Source: Prorocentrum cordatum
Lineage: Eukaryota; Sar; Dinophyceae; Prorocentrales; Prorocentraceae
Assembly (NCBI GenBank): GCA_963575745.1
Contig: CAUYUJ010016066.1
Span: 196,001-260,000 of the forward strand
Length of the DNA stretch: 64,000 nt
Reading direction: 5' to 3'
Shown here: in pieces, positions 46,758-57,043 of the stretch
How positions within the stretch are numbered: the first letter of the stretch is position 1
How the letters are laid out: each line of letters starts with the position of its first letter
The notes under the pieces: generated by a model
Seen by the model: the letters and a program-made list of their open reading frames with translations, nothing else
Databases searched by the model: none
What the model was told of the DNA's origin: nothing
Made by a program: the position numbers and the translations under genes

Positions 46758-47305
46758 GCCAGCAGCGGTAGAACACGCTCTTTCTGATGGTGCGATGTCT
46801 GCTGGGAAGACGCTGCATTCCTACGTTTACTCCTAGACGCCTAAGGTTCATGATCTTCTTCTCCAAATATATCTTGGAACCTGGCAAATTCTGAAAACCT
46901 TCCTGAAACAGCGGTGGGGCATCCTCCTCTCAAGCATCTAGCTCGATGATTCCGCACTTTCCCTGGATGCCTGCGGGAATCAGTGCCGCGTGCAACACCT
47001 TTGCCGCCTGCCACTTCCCGGGCCGAAGGGTTCTTGGAGGGGAACTAAGGGAACCTTGCGACCCCTGGCTTCAGAACTTCGATGTGTCGATCCAGAAACG
47101 GTTTCTCTGCCGCGGTGTCCACTACGGCCTCCCCGGGCGTGACCGCGAGAAGCACGAACTCATTCTGGGAATGGTTCGTGCCGCTCCAAAGACGGCCCCC
47201 AAACAGCCCCTCGCGACGCCCAGTGCTGCCACACAGGAGCACCAAGCAGCCCCAAGACGGCCCAAACGAGCTCCATGAGAGCTCCTCAAGAAGTGGAGAC
47301 GACAC
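46758..47305 (-). pseudogene. retroelement aspartic-protease fragment
   Basis: The minus-strand frame at 47,305-47,045 has GTNHSQNEFVLLAVTPGEAV followed by VDTAAEKPFLD, where DTA is the likely active-site block of a retropepsin. The continuation in nearby frames (KWQAAKVLHAALIPAGIQGK, then CGIIELDA and NLRRLGVNVGMQRLPSRHRT) fits the second half of copia-type proteases. It stops at the right border of the CCCCACTGT element, so it was probably truncated by it. It is a short, frame-shifted remnant. Confidence 0.45.
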
Positions 47306-47488
47306 GTGTCACATGTGACGGCCTCCCTCTTCCTCCTCCTCCTCCTCCTCCTCTTGCTGCTCCTCATCCTCCTCGTCATCATCATCCTCATCCTCCTCCT
47401 CTGATCGGAGCCTTCGACCTCTGCCCTCGGACCGGCACGTTTGCAGGACTCACCACAGGCAGCTGAATATTGAAAGCGGCGCACGGAC

Positions 47489-47696
47489 CTGGCATCGCGC
47501 TGGATCGGGCGCCATGCGCCATCTCAGCAAATCTTTCGCTGCCCTCTTCGGCGATCAGGAACAACACGCTCTCGCCCTGGACCTTCGACGGGATCATCAT
47601 CAGCGTGTTCGCAACGGATTGCGCGCCAGGAGTGACCTGCAGCTTCTGGTCGAATGCTATCACAACGTCGCAAATGCCCAAGATAATCCGCCGACC
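47489..47696 (-). CDS. probable exon of an unrecognised protein
   Basis: On the minus strand the segment is bordered by a candidate acceptor (CGTCGACAG|GG) and a candidate donor (GCCAG|GTCCGT). It encodes RRIILGICDVVIAFDQKLQV, VANTLMMIPSKVQGESVLFL and EEGSERFAEMAHGARSSAMP, a mix of strands and helix typical of a folded domain. The neighbouring exons are not identified. Not a recognised family. Confidence 0.4.
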
Positions 47697-47889
47697 CTGT
47701 CGACGTGTGACAGGGGCTGTTCCGTCGTCATCGCCGTCGCTGCCGCCGTCGCGTCGCGTCGCCGCCATCACGTCCCCTCCTTCCCCTGAGTCCGTCGCCG
47801 CTCCTCCCCTTTCCTTGGGCCCTCGTCCTCAAGCACGCCAATCAAAGCGAAATACACCAGCCCATCCACAGCGACATTTAAAAAACGCT

Positions 47890-48062
47890 GTCATTGAGTC
47901 GAGGGGAGGCCCCTTCCCTTTGATCCCTTCCCCGCGGAGGGGGGGTCCGAGAGGGGGGTCCCAGGTCAGAATGCCACCCTCCCGGGGCCTATGGCCCGCG
48001 CTCCCCCCCCGTTTCCGTCGAGGGCCGAGGCCTCCAGGGTCGGCGGCACTGGCCGCAAAGGC
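47890..48062. repeat. dispersed repeat, copy 1
   Basis: Shares CCCTTTGATCCCTTCCCCGCG, followed by a G run and 'ggtcc', with 59,195-59,262, and CAGGGTCGGCGGCACTGGCCG with 60,084-60,118. Here both blocks lie within 170 bp; in the other copy they are about 830 bp apart. Confidence 0.6.
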
Positions 48063-48164
48063 TTAGCAATATTTCTGCGCACCACGTCGCTGCGGCGCGC
48101 TGGGGGCGTGCGGCATGGCGCAAGTCCATGAGATGCACGTGGCCCGCTTCCTGCTCAACCCTCC

Positions 48165-48329
48165 TCCTCCTCCTCCTCCTCCTCCTCCCTCTCTCTCTCT
48201 CTCTCTCCTCCTCCTCCTCCTCCTCCTCCTCCTCCTCCTCCTCCTCCTCCTCCTCCTCCTCCTCCTCCTCCTCCTCCTCCTCCTCCTCCTCCTCCTCCTC
48301 CTCCTCCTCCTCCTCCTCCTCCCCCCACA
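48165..48329. repeat. CCT/CTC microsatellite
   Basis: (CTC)n interrupted by a short (CT)n block near 48,190-48,208; pyrimidines on the plus strand, the opposite strand sense to most GGA arrays here. Confidence 0.95.
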
Positions 48330-48380
48330 GCCCGCCGCATCCAGATTTCCATGGTGTTCAGCTGGCTATGCTCAGCACTC

Positions 48381-49485
48381 ACATGCGGTTGGAATCACGT
48401 GCGCAGGGCAGGCGCGGCGGCGCCGCACCGCGCCCAGGGGCGAGGCGCGGCGAGGACGCGGGCGACATGGGAGGAGGAGGAGGAGGAGGGGGGAGAGGAG
48501 GAGGAGGAGAGGATGATGATGAGGAGGAGGAGGAGGAGGCGGCGGAGGGAGGGGAGGAGGGAGGAGGGAGGGGGAGGAGGGAGGGGATGGAGGAAGGAGG
48601 GGGGAGAGGAAGGAGGTAAGGAGGGTAGGAGGGAAGAGGGAGGAGGGAGGAAGGGAAGGAGGGAGGAGGGAGGAGGGAGGAGGAGAGGATGAGGAGGAGG
48701 GAGGAGGGAGGAGGAAGGAGAGGAGGAGAGAGCGGAGGAGGAGGAGGAGAGGAGGAGGAGGAGGAGGAGAGGAGGAGGAGGAGGAGAGGGGAGGAGGAGG
48801 AGGAGGAGGAAGGAGGCCTGAGGAGGAGGATGAGGAGAGGAGGGAGGAGTGGAGGAGGGAGGAGGAGAAGGAGAGGGAGTAGGTAGAGGAAGGAGGGAGG
48901 ATGGAGGAGGAGGAGGGAGGAGGGAGAGGAGGAGAGAGGAGGGAGAGGGAGGGGGAGGAGGGAGGAGGGAGGAGGGAGAGGAGAGGAGGGAGGAGGGAGG
49001 AGGGAGTAGGGAGGAGGGAGGAGGTAGGAGGAGGAGGAGGAGGGCGGCAGGGAGAGGGAGGAGGAGGACAGGAGAGGAGAGGAGGAGAGAGGAGGAGGAG
49101 GAGGAGGAGGAGGAGGAGGAGGAGGAGGGGAGGAGAGGAGGAGGAGGAGGGAGGAGGGGGGGAGGAGGAGAGGAGGAGAGGAGGAGGAAGGAGGAGGAGA
49201 GGAGGAGGAGGAGGGAGGAGGAGGAGGAGGAGGAGGAGGAGGAGGAGGAGGAGGAGGAGGAGGAGGAGGAGGAGGAGGAGAGGAGGAGGGAGGAGGAGGA
49301 GGGAGGAGGAGGAGGGAGGAGGGGGAGGAGGAAGAGGAGGAGGAGGAGGAGGAGGAGGAGGAGGAGGATGAGGAGGAGGAGTAGGAGGAGGAGGAGGAGA
49401 AGAGGAGAGGAGGAGGAGGAGGGGAGGGGAGGAGGGGGAGGGGGAGGGGAGGGGGCTGGAAACACATGCGGCTGAAATCACGTGC
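48381..49485. repeat. 1-kb GGA array between 23-bp direct repeats
   Basis: The array fills about 48,467-49,455. It is bracketed by ACATGCGG(T/C)TG(G/A)AATCACGTGCG at 48,381-48,403 and 49,463-49,485 (two mismatches in 23 bp). Within it, GGGA and GAGA variants form higher-order blocks. It could be a duplicated flank or an expansion inside a former tandem repeat. ORFs across it are artefacts. Confidence 0.85.
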
Positions 49486-49764
49486 GGAACACGCGGCGGC
49501 CAGTTGCTGGATACACGTGCGTATGGCTGACTTACTCAGCCGCACGATGGCCGAAGCCTGGAGAGACCTGCGGCCACAGGTCCGTGCAGCTCTCGCCCAG
49601 GCTCGCCACGTCATGTCTCTACGTACAACTTCATGGCAAGAGGCACACATGACAAGTGTCCCGTCTTATTGGGTACTATCGTCCCAGCGTGGCAGGAACA
49701 CGACGACGACGGCGGCGACCACGACGACGACGACGGGGAACATGATGAGGGACGCGGGAGGAGC

Positions 49765-49857
49765 AAGGAGGAGGAAGAGGCGGAGGCGGAGGAGGAGGAG
49801 GAGGAGGAGGAGGAGGAGGAGGAGGAGGAGGAGGAGGAGGAGGAGGAGGAGAAGGGA
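49765..49857. repeat. GGA microsatellite
   Basis: (GGA)n preceded by a (GAC)n-like tract at 49,700-49,740. Purines on the plus strand. Confidence 0.95.
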
Positions 49858-49962
49858 GGCCCTCTGCCGTAGCACGTTCCCACAGGTATGCGTGCTCTGC
49901 CGCACCAGATCCCTGCAGACATCTGCTATCCGAGCTGCCTTTGGTTATTCCTACACGTCGTT

Positions 49963-50070
49963 CATTTCTAATCGTGCTCATTTCTAATTGTGCTCGTTTC
50001 TAGTTGTTCCTGGCCCCCAGGTGGCCAGGATTAGGCCCAGGATAGAACAATTAGAAATGAAAGGATCTTG
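49963..50070. repeat. ~100-bp imperfect palindrome
   Basis: TTCATTTCTAAT and TCATTTCTAATTGT on the left pair with ACAATTAGAAATGAAAG on the right around a CTGGCC/GGCCAG centre. It could be a small hairpin MITE; no target duplication is obvious. Confidence 0.5.
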
Positions 50071-50929
50071 GCCCCCCAAAAATCAAACAACTTTCGAAAA
50101 CTTAGAACTGAACAACGTGTAAGCATTCCCGGACGGCGCCGGCGCGAAACGTGACATTACTGGCCCCTTCCTCCCCTCCTCCCCCACTCCACGGGTGACG
50201 CCCGTGATCGACAGGGGGTAGATAATGCTCCCCGACTGGCGCCAGAACGCAGGAGGAACAAGCATGCACGGTACCCTCGCAGCCCACTTCAGGGTGCGAC
50301 GTGAAGGCAGCCACTGCTGCATAAACGTAGGAGGTGTGATCATAGAGCCCTTTAGAGACCTCTAGAGGCCCGGGTGCTTAGCCAGAGCCCCTGAAGCCCC
50401 TTTCTCTCTTAAGCCATCTGGGTTCAGCCGAAGGGAGCCCGCGGCCCCCTCCCAGGAGTGCAGCTTGGTGTACTGAAAACGCTGCTCGCATCATCATTCT
50501 CTTTCGGTCTCAGGATGTCCTGGAGTTCTCCGAAGAATGGAGGTCGGATCACATGTGGTAAGAGAAGCGACGGCAACGGCAGTCACGACATCAACGTGCG
50601 GGGGTTTGGTTGAGGACGACGAAGGGAACGGCAAGGGCGAGCAGCAGCACGGTACGGATGACGCTTCAAAGGACCCCTGGGCACACTGGACAGGGATACC
50701 ACCGCGACGAGCAGCACATCAAGACACCAATTCCAGATCATGCAGGAGTCAGTCCAACCAGGGAGCTTGGTGGGCATGCGAAGACTACGAGGGCGGCTCC
50801 GAGGGGAACCGCAACATGGGCAGGAAGTAGGGCTGGGAGGCAGGATCTTCAGACGGGTCTACGCCGTCGAGAGGTTTCGGGACCCCTGAGCAGGTGAAGA
50901 GGATGATGGAGACGCGAGGCCGACTCGAG
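50071..50929. other. upstream region of the copia-type element, no gene seen
   Basis: Mixed GC sequence. I searched for a long terminal repeat matching the region after 58,812 and found none, so the left border of the copia-type element is not defined. Short frames here have no recognisable motifs. Confidence 0.3.
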
Positions 50930-50931
50930 GA

Positions 50932-51062
50932 ATGGGACGAGCCAGAACACCAGAACGACGAGGCGGTCGAAAGTGCAAGGACCCTCCATGCCCAACCTGG
51001 GACGGTAAGGACCTGAGCGAGTGGCCCGAGAGGAGACTGGCGATAGACAGATGGAGTCGGGA
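50932..51062 (+). pseudogene. copia Gag N-terminal fragment
   Basis: The frame reads KCKDPPCPTWDGKDLSEWPE then RRLAIDRWSREG before running into the GGA array. 'P.WDG' followed by a Trp-containing helix is the usual start of the copia Gag capsid region. It is interrupted by 51,063-51,429. Confidence 0.5.
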
Positions 51063-51429
51063 GGGAAGGAGGGAGGGAGGGCGGGAGGGAGAGGGAGGAG
51101 GAGGCGAGGAGGAGGAGGAGGAGGAGGAGGAGGAGGGAGGAGGAGGAGGAGGGAGGAGGAGGAGAGGAGGAGGAGGAGGAGGAGGAGGAGGAGGAGGAGG
51201 AGGAGGAGGAGGAGGAGGAGGAGGAGGAGGAGAGGAGGAGGAGGAGGAGGAGGAGGAGGAGGAGGAGGAGGAGAGAGGAGGAGGAGGAGGAGGAGGAGGA
51301 GGAGGAGGAGGAGGAGGAGGAGGAGGAGGAGGAGGAGCGGAGGAGGAGGAGGAGGAGGAGGAGCGAGAGGAGGAGAGAGGAGGAGGAGGAGGAGGAGGAG
51401 GAGGAGGAGGAGGAGGAGGAGGAGGAGGA
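51063..51429. repeat. GGA microsatellite inside Gag
   Basis: About 370 bp of (GGA)n between Gag coding fragments, purines on the coding strand. The array has expanded within, or inserted into, retroelement coding sequence. Confidence 0.9.
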
Positions 51430-51597
51430 CTGACCGCCGTACTACCCGAAGCGCAGGGCGAGACCTTGCCCCTGCACAAACGAAGGGAGCGGCGACGGCA
51501 GCGAGACGCTTACGACCTGGGAGCGCCCAGTATCCACGAGGCTTGCGGGCGGTGATGCTGGCGCCAGATACGCTTGCGTTCCCAGAGGCAGACGCTG
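51430..51597 (+). pseudogene. copia Gag fragment between GGA arrays
   Basis: About 170 bp of non-repetitive sequence (one frame reads RGLRAVMLAPDTLAFPEAD). Assigned to Gag by position only. Confidence 0.35.
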
Positions 51598-51690
51598 GAG
51601 GAGGAGGAGGAGGAGGAGGAGGAGGAGGAGGGGGAGGAGGGGGAGGGGGAGGGGGGGGGGGGTGGGGGAGGGAGAGAAGGAGAAGGAGGA
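51598..51690. repeat. second GGA/G-run array inside Gag
   Basis: (GGA)n degrading into G runs, ending at about 51,690 where Gag coding resumes. Confidence 0.9.
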
Positions 51691-51691
51691 G

Positions 51692-52517
51692 AAGGCAGTG
51701 TTCGCGGCGCCGCGAGCACGAGACCAGACGCTGACGACGTTCACGAACATGGTGCGAGCTGCGCAGAAGGAGCTAGACAAGTTGCTGCCGATGGACGAGA
51801 CGGACATCATATTCCTGTTACTGAGAGGAACGGGTCTAGCCAAGACGGAGAGGAACCAGGTGCTGATCCGGACGGGGCACGGCGACAACGTGAACAATTT
51901 CGTGGCGATCCTGAAGAGGATGACCGACGACAACACTGTGATCGACAAGTCATCAACAGCGAAGGCAACGTATCAGGTAGGCGTGGACGAAGCGGGCGAA
52001 CAACCAGCATCTGAAGAAGGAGATGCGGACAACGCAGTATACGACGCGATGGCCAACCTGTTCGGCATTGACGACGACGAGCAGAGAGAGAGAGAGAGAG
52101 AGAGAGAGAACCTCGAACAGACGGAGAGCGGGCAGATCTTGACGGATACGGAGGCGCTCGACTGCTTGGCGGCCATCGTACCACCACCACCGAAGCCAAG
52201 AACGTGGGGAGAAGCTCGAAAGACCGTGGCCGACAAGAAGGCTAACAGGGGCTTCTACAATCTCAGGGATCGCAGACAGGTCGAGGAGAATATCGAGGAC
52301 ATCAAGACACGGACGAAACGTGGCATATGTAAGAAACTGGGGCATTGGCATCGAGAATGCCCCGACAACCCGAAGATCAAGAGCACGCCCACGGAAGGTT
52401 TCATCGCGATGACGGTGCTCCAGGACGATGAGGTCTGCAACTACATCGCGACGGAGGCGAAGATGGCGTCCAAGTCCAATTTCGTGGATCACACCAGCCT
52501 GGCCATAGACATCGAGA
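51692..52517 (+). pseudogene. copia Gag, capsid and zinc-knuckle part
   Basis: The frame resumes after the GGA array: TTFTNMVRAAQKELDKLLPM, GTGLAKTERNQVLIRTGHGD and FVAILKRMTDDNTVIDKSST fit the helical end of a copia capsid. A (GA)n microsatellite encodes RERERERE near 52,085. The nucleocapsid knuckle reads KRGICKKLGHWHRECP: relative to CX2CX4HX4C, the first Cys is replaced by Arg (CGT, one transition from TGT). The frame ends at the protease active site, where the sequence slips. Confidence 0.65.
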
Positions 52518-52800
52518 AATCAGTCCACGGCATGTGGCTTCACCATGCTGGGCCTGGACACGTTCACCAAGTGGGTCACGCACTTCAAGGAGAAACATGG
52601 TATCACGCTGGGGGCCATGCCATACCACAAGAAATACACGTTCGGGAAGGACCAAATCTGCACGGCCACGGAAGGGGTCACCATCCCGCTCATGCCGCGC
52701 ACCTTCAGCGGCGTGATCGTCGTGTGCCTGGTCAAAGCAGCGGCTCCACTACTGCTGTCCAAGACTTTCGTCGTTGAGCTCAAGGCTTCAGTGCACGCGT
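52518..52800 (+). pseudogene. copia protease, active site disrupted
   Basis: STACGFTMLGLDTFTKWVTH followed by FKEKHGITLG and GVIVVCLVKAAAPLLLSKTF is a dinoflagellate copia-type protease. The catalytic Asp is missing. Gag ends ...IEKSV in one frame and the protease continues with TACG in another; the simplest reading is a 2-bp loss at the Asp codon, which both removes the residue and causes the frameshift. The domain is therefore inactive in this copy. Confidence 0.6.
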
Positions 52801-53398
52801 CTCAGTCAGAGCTGGACCTACCCCAGCAAAATCTGAGACTTCCCCTGGCACGACACCGTGGAGCAAACCTGACAGCTGGTCACTGTGCACGAAGGAGGTG
52901 TCGATGGATTTCGAGACGCGCTCCGAGTATGAGCATCGATCGGCATCAGCCCCATCAAACGACATCGCCAATCAGCAGATTGAAAACTGCCTGTTCTCGG
53001 GGATCTTGGGCCGATCGAACCTCGACGAAACGGAGACACGAGGAGAATCGAGGAGCATGAAGAGGAGGGCATGAACGTAGCGGCACTAATTGCACGAATA
53101 CTGCAAGGAGCCAGAGGAGTACGGGACGGGACGTACCAGCAGCACAGCAACATCAGCAAGCAACACAAGGACAGCTGCCAGCACGACAGTATCATAAACA
53201 AGAAGAGCGAGCGGTCGAGCCACACCGACCATCTAAACGCGAGCAGCTACCAGCACGACGGCAGCTCAGCCAAGAACATGTTCGAAGCGATACAGCATCA
53301 CGGCAGCAGCCATAATCTAAGCAGCCAGTTCGGCTCGAGCCAGACTTCGCGAACAAGGGTGTCGAGCGCAACCTTGACCGATTTAAATCCATAGTTCC
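52801..53398 (+). other. Gln/Ser/His-rich linker of the copia polyprotein
   Basis: About 600 bp between the protease and the Cys-rich segment. Repeated CAGCA-type triplets give Gln-rich or Ser/His-rich frames (for example HQQATQGQLPARQ). It is likely a disordered linker with frameshifts; no domain is seen. Confidence 0.35.
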
Positions 53399-54094
53399 AT
53401 GCCGTGCAGCGGGCCCCCGAGCCCATCCTCTCGGCGCTCGCCGCCTCTCTCGTCGCGAGGGCCAGTGGCATTCGCGCATGCCGAGGACTCGCGTGTGGCG
53501 GCGGAGAAGCCAGTAGCCTGCCAAGAGAGGGAGCTGGAGACAACGGCCAGACAGACGAGACCAACATTCAAATGGCCGACAACACGAGATCCGCGACGAG
53601 TCGAGGTCGTGCCACCAGGAGCGGTGATCCGCCGCTTCCTCGGGATCGCGAGCCAGGGGCCCTGCCAACCGACGGTGGGGACGAGAGCCAGGGACCACGG
53701 CCCGAAGAGGGAGACCGACTGCATCCGCGAGTGCTGCGGCTACCGCGGGAACGCGAAAGCCTTCTACGCGCAGTGCACTGCATGCAAGACTCACCTGGAA
53801 TGCTGTCCGATGCCGGCGCCTGAGATGCAGGAGGCGATCGAGGCCCTCGAGGAGTACACGGCACCGGAGGCGCAGATCAAGGGGTGGAAGCCACGGAGCA
53901 AGAAAGGCGCCACGGCAACGGAGAAGGACCCGACGGTAGCTACCTCGACACGAAGCAAGGCGCTGACGACCCGAACGATGTCGTCCAAGGGAGCCGAGAT
54001 CACACCGACGGCCGCCCAGCACCAACAGATCACCCAAGACGAGGACGCGACGAACCGCTACGTGCAGGAGGGCTGGGAGGAGCTGGACGAGTAA
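53399..54094 (+). pseudogene. Cys-rich linker segment of the copia polyprotein
   Basis: 231-residue frame. After a Pro/Arg-rich start it has CIRECCGYRGNAKAFYAQCT followed by ACKTHLECCP, a set of paired cysteines that could form a zinc ribbon. It continues as a charged linker (EAIEALEEYTAPEAQIKGWK). From memory of dinoflagellate copia polyproteins, a Cys-paired module lies in this position between protease and integrase; this is not verified here. Confidence 0.45.
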
Positions 54095-54170
54095 CCACGC
54101 AACAAAGCACTGACGGCACTGAAGAAACTCCTCCAGGACGAGAACGCCAACGATACGACCAACACGTTAG

Positions 54171-54770
54171 TTGAGAACCTCCGCGACCCCCTGGGAGCAA
54201 ACATCAGCGAGCTCTGACCTGCCCGAGCGAGAAGAAGAACACCGAAACCAACAAGGCTTTGAAGCAGCCGGCCGGCAATCGGAGCGGACGAGCATGCAGG
54301 AGGCCGTGCAGGCAGCGATACCCGAGGGCACAGCCTTCGTGAGCCCGATCAGGGAGAACGCGCAGGAGGAGCTGGAGTACCTGGAGGACAGCAAGGCCGC
54401 GATATTCAATATTGACAAGGACGTGATGGTACTCATGGGACACCACCTGATCACGAAGGATAGACGTAAGGAAATCTGGGACATGATGAAAAGTCATGCG
54501 CCGCTTCTTACCGTTCTCAAGTTGCCCAAGGAGATCTACACCGCGAAGCTGAATGCGAAACTGGGAAGGGAGATGCTAACATTCATGTCAAGCGACCAAC
54601 GGCACACACTTCTATTTCGAGCAGGACGTCCACTCACGGGACTGGGAGGACCCCCTGATCAGTAAGCTGAAGCGGTTACCTGATACACTCTCCGACAAAA
54701 CCTGCTTGAAGAATCGAGTCTGCTTATCCAACCTGCGATGCTGAGCCAAGAGTTCGTGAACGGCCCCGTC
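54171..54770 (+). pseudogene. degenerate methyltransferase-like region between protease and integrase
   Basis: The frame 54,171-54,665 contains KDRRKEIWDMMKSHAPLLTV and then LKLPKEIYTAKL, where a 'P.l....pPc..fs' block would be expected in a Rossmann-fold methyltransferase. In the next frame come FYFEQDVHSRDWEDPLISKL and SLLIQPAMLSQEFVNG, resembling the 'F.fE.P....sW' block that follows. The cysteine motif is not preserved. The identification is by pattern only and should be treated as tentative. Confidence 0.35.
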
Positions 54771-54773
54771 TAG

Positions 54774-55770
54774 ACGGAATTAGGGGACATCCCCGAGCCG
54801 CTACAGGAGCTGACGGGCGCACTGGAACGGACCATCGTGAAGGAGAAGACGATCACCAAGGCGAAGGACGTCTCGGAGTAGGACAGGGCAGACACGTTCT
54901 GTACTCCATACTGCGCAGCACCGACGACGAACGTCAAAGGGGAAAGGAGTACCGATCCCCAGTCCAAGCAGCTGGTTCAGAAGATCCACGAGAACATGGG
55001 CCACCGCAGCAACGAGGATTTGGTGATGGTGTTGAAGTGCCGCAAGGCTCGACAAGTCTTTACCGAGGCGGCGCAGCAACTGGCGTGCCCAAGCTGCGAG
55101 GCGAGCAAGCGGCCAAAGCTGACCAAGCCTGCCAAGGCACCCACAACCTACTAGTTCAACGACGTCATCGGCATGGATATCTTCTTCCTGCTCGGCCCCG
55201 GGAACATCACCCGAATCTCCATGCTCAACATCGTGTGCCACAACACGGTATACCAAATCGTGGTGCCACTTCCGAATCGACACGGACACCAAATACGACG
55301 TCATTATATAGCCTTCTGGAAGCGAGTTTACGGCATACCTCGCGGCATCGTGGTTGACGGTGGGAAAGGCTTCTCGGTGGGCGCGTTTACTGACGCTGCC
55401 GAAGGAGACGGTACTGAGGTGAACATGACAAACGCTACCTCACCATGGCAGGCCAGCAAGACGGAACGCGCGGGAGGTACCTGGAAGGAGACATTCTACA
55501 GGACCAGGCAGAAGTACAACGCCAACAACTGGGACGACTTCTATGAGCTGGTGTATTCCGTCAACGTTGCCATGGGAGAGAGCGTGCGCAGAGGAGGTTT
55601 TGCACCCTACCCACGGGTATTCGGCAGGCCATTCAAGCTACCTGAGAAGATCTTGGAAGAAGGGTCTCCGAGTCTAACGACGGTGTCTCGCGCCATGAAC
55701 GGAGACGCGGAGCTGGCGAGGAGTATCGATATGCGCAAGGCGGCCATGGCAACATACATCGAGGCATAAT
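54774..55770 (+). pseudogene. copia integrase with in-frame TAG codons
   Basis: Integrase of Ty1/copia type. HHCC: H and H in KIHENMGHRSNEDL, C and C in LACPSCEASK. Core: D in NDVIGMDIFFL, D in GIVVDGGKGF and E in ASKTERAGGTWKETFYR. The frame is otherwise intact but broken by TAG at 54,771-54,773, 54,879-54,881 and 55,152-55,154, all in the same frame and each one transition from CAG (Gln). The C-terminal part (ELVYSVNVAMGESVRRGGFA, YPRVFGRPFKLPEKILEEGS) is well preserved and ends at a TAA after YIEA. Confidence 0.75.
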
Positions 55771-56226
55771 GGTCTGAGAAGTGGAGGCACGCACTCAATC
55801 GAAGGACCCGACCACCGCGGGGGACTACGTTTCAGCCTGGAGATCGATGCTGCTTTTGGAGAAGCAGTTCCGAGAAGCTGCCTGAGAAGTCATGGCACGG
55901 ACCCGCGCGCGTTATATTCAGACGGAGTTGAAGAACACGATCTGGTGCTCATTCCAAGGAGGGCTGCTAAAGTGTTTCCCTGAGCAGCTGCGACACGCCA
56001 ACGAGAGCGAGATGACCGCCAGGGAGCAGGTCGACCGCTCGATGCAAGAGGAGCTGAGCACCGAGAACCGCGGGAGACGCAAGTATGAGGACCCTACCCG
56101 ACAGGAGGGGCCACCTAACGAAGCAGAATATACAGTGCCGCAAGCAGCACCACCTGAACCAGCAGGAGCGATCAGCCCACATCCTCGTGGCAGCCGCCCA
56201 TCAAGGAGATCGAGAAGGCAACAGAA
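55771..56226 (+). pseudogene. post-integrase region of the copia polyprotein
   Basis: Continuing past the TAA the frame reads WSEKWRHALNRRTRPP, then TTFQPGDRCCFWRSSSEKLP and EKSWHGPARVIF, matching the 'GD.v..wR......W.GPA.V' block that follows many integrases. The remainder is a Glu/Gln/Arg-rich linker in shifting frames towards RT. Confidence 0.5.
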
Positions 56227-56660
56227 GTGGAACCAAATCCAATACCCATGATGACCCAACACTACTGTCATTTGGACGACGCCCCTTTCACCATCAAGCA
56301 GAAGTCCGACAACCTGACCTCAGCCATACCGGTGTCGGAGCGCATTGCGACGATCGAGGAGAAGATTTTGAAGGACGCGTCGGCATCATCCAAGAAGATC
56401 AAGAAGGGCAAGGGCAGCAACATCGCCAACGCACTGCTCACCAACACCAACCAGCGCATGCGGAAGAAGATCACCGAGAAGCCTCTGGTGAACACCTACA
56501 AGTACCAGCCCTGCATCGCGGCCAAGCGCCGACAGTGGAACAATATTACGACCGCCGAGGCCGTGAGGGTACTACCTCCTAGGGTAGCTGGTAGAGCACA
56601 GAGCGATCCTGAGCTAGCCAAGCGTATCATGGGATCAAGGTGGGTACTGACCGACATCGG
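56227..56660 (+). pseudogene. copia RT, N-terminal part
   Basis: The frame ends KRRQWNNITTAEAVRVLPPR, then ELAKRIMGSRWVLTD, the usual entry into a copia RT ('..I..SRWV.T.K'). The first part (IATIEEKILKDASASSKKIK and the Lys-rich stretch) is linker. It is broken at 56,655 by a partial tandem duplication and then by a MITE. Confidence 0.6.
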
Positions 56661-56857
56661 CGGTGGACAAACCTCCCTTTAGTAAACCTCCCCTTAGTGA
56701 AAACGGCCTGGGACCGAAACCGACGGACCTGGACCCGCGAGAATGGCGGCCGCGACGCCCTCTCGCGAACCGAAAACGGCCAATTCGCTGATCGACGTGT
56801 CAGAGCAGGAGGCCTGTCCACCCCCAAATCATGGGATCAAGGTGGGTACTGACCTTA
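56630..56857. repeat. partial duplication inside RT
   Basis: AATCATGGGATCAAGGTGGG and the following TACTGACC at 56,629-56,654 recur at 56,828-56,854 (199 bp apart). The intervening sequence, with CCTCCCTTTAGTAAACCTCC, is not RT. An inserted segment with a duplicated flank is one explanation. Confidence 0.6.
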
Positions 56858-57040
56858 TGTCGGGCGTGTCCCCCTACAGGGGGATTTTCGACGAAATATA
56901 AAAAAAAACCCAAAAATGTCCAAAAAGGTAAAAAATACCCCCAAAATAGTCCCCAGACTATTTTTGGACTATTTTTTCATTATTTGTGGTGTATTTTTTA
57001 TTCTTCGTCGAAAATCCCCCTGTAGGGGGACAGGCCCGAC
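56858..57040. mobile_element. MITE copy 1, TTA target duplication
   Basis: A 183-bp element with ~37-bp terminal inverted repeats. The left arm GTCGGGCGTGTCCCCCTACA and the rest to TTTTCGACGAA pair with the right arm (reverse complement GTCGGGCCTGTCCCCCTACA...) with one mismatch. TTA flanks both ends (56,855-56,857 and 57,041-57,043). The interior is AT-rich (GTCCCCAGACTATTTTTGGA). TTA duplications are usual for PIF/Harbinger-type elements. It interrupts the RT coding region. Confidence 0.8.
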
Positions 57041-57043
57041 TTA

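Noticed and set aside
48372-49650. ORFs of 356-423 codons rich in Ser, Pro and Leu
   Set aside because: Pure translation of a GGA array on the opposite strand; no start context and no non-repeat domain.
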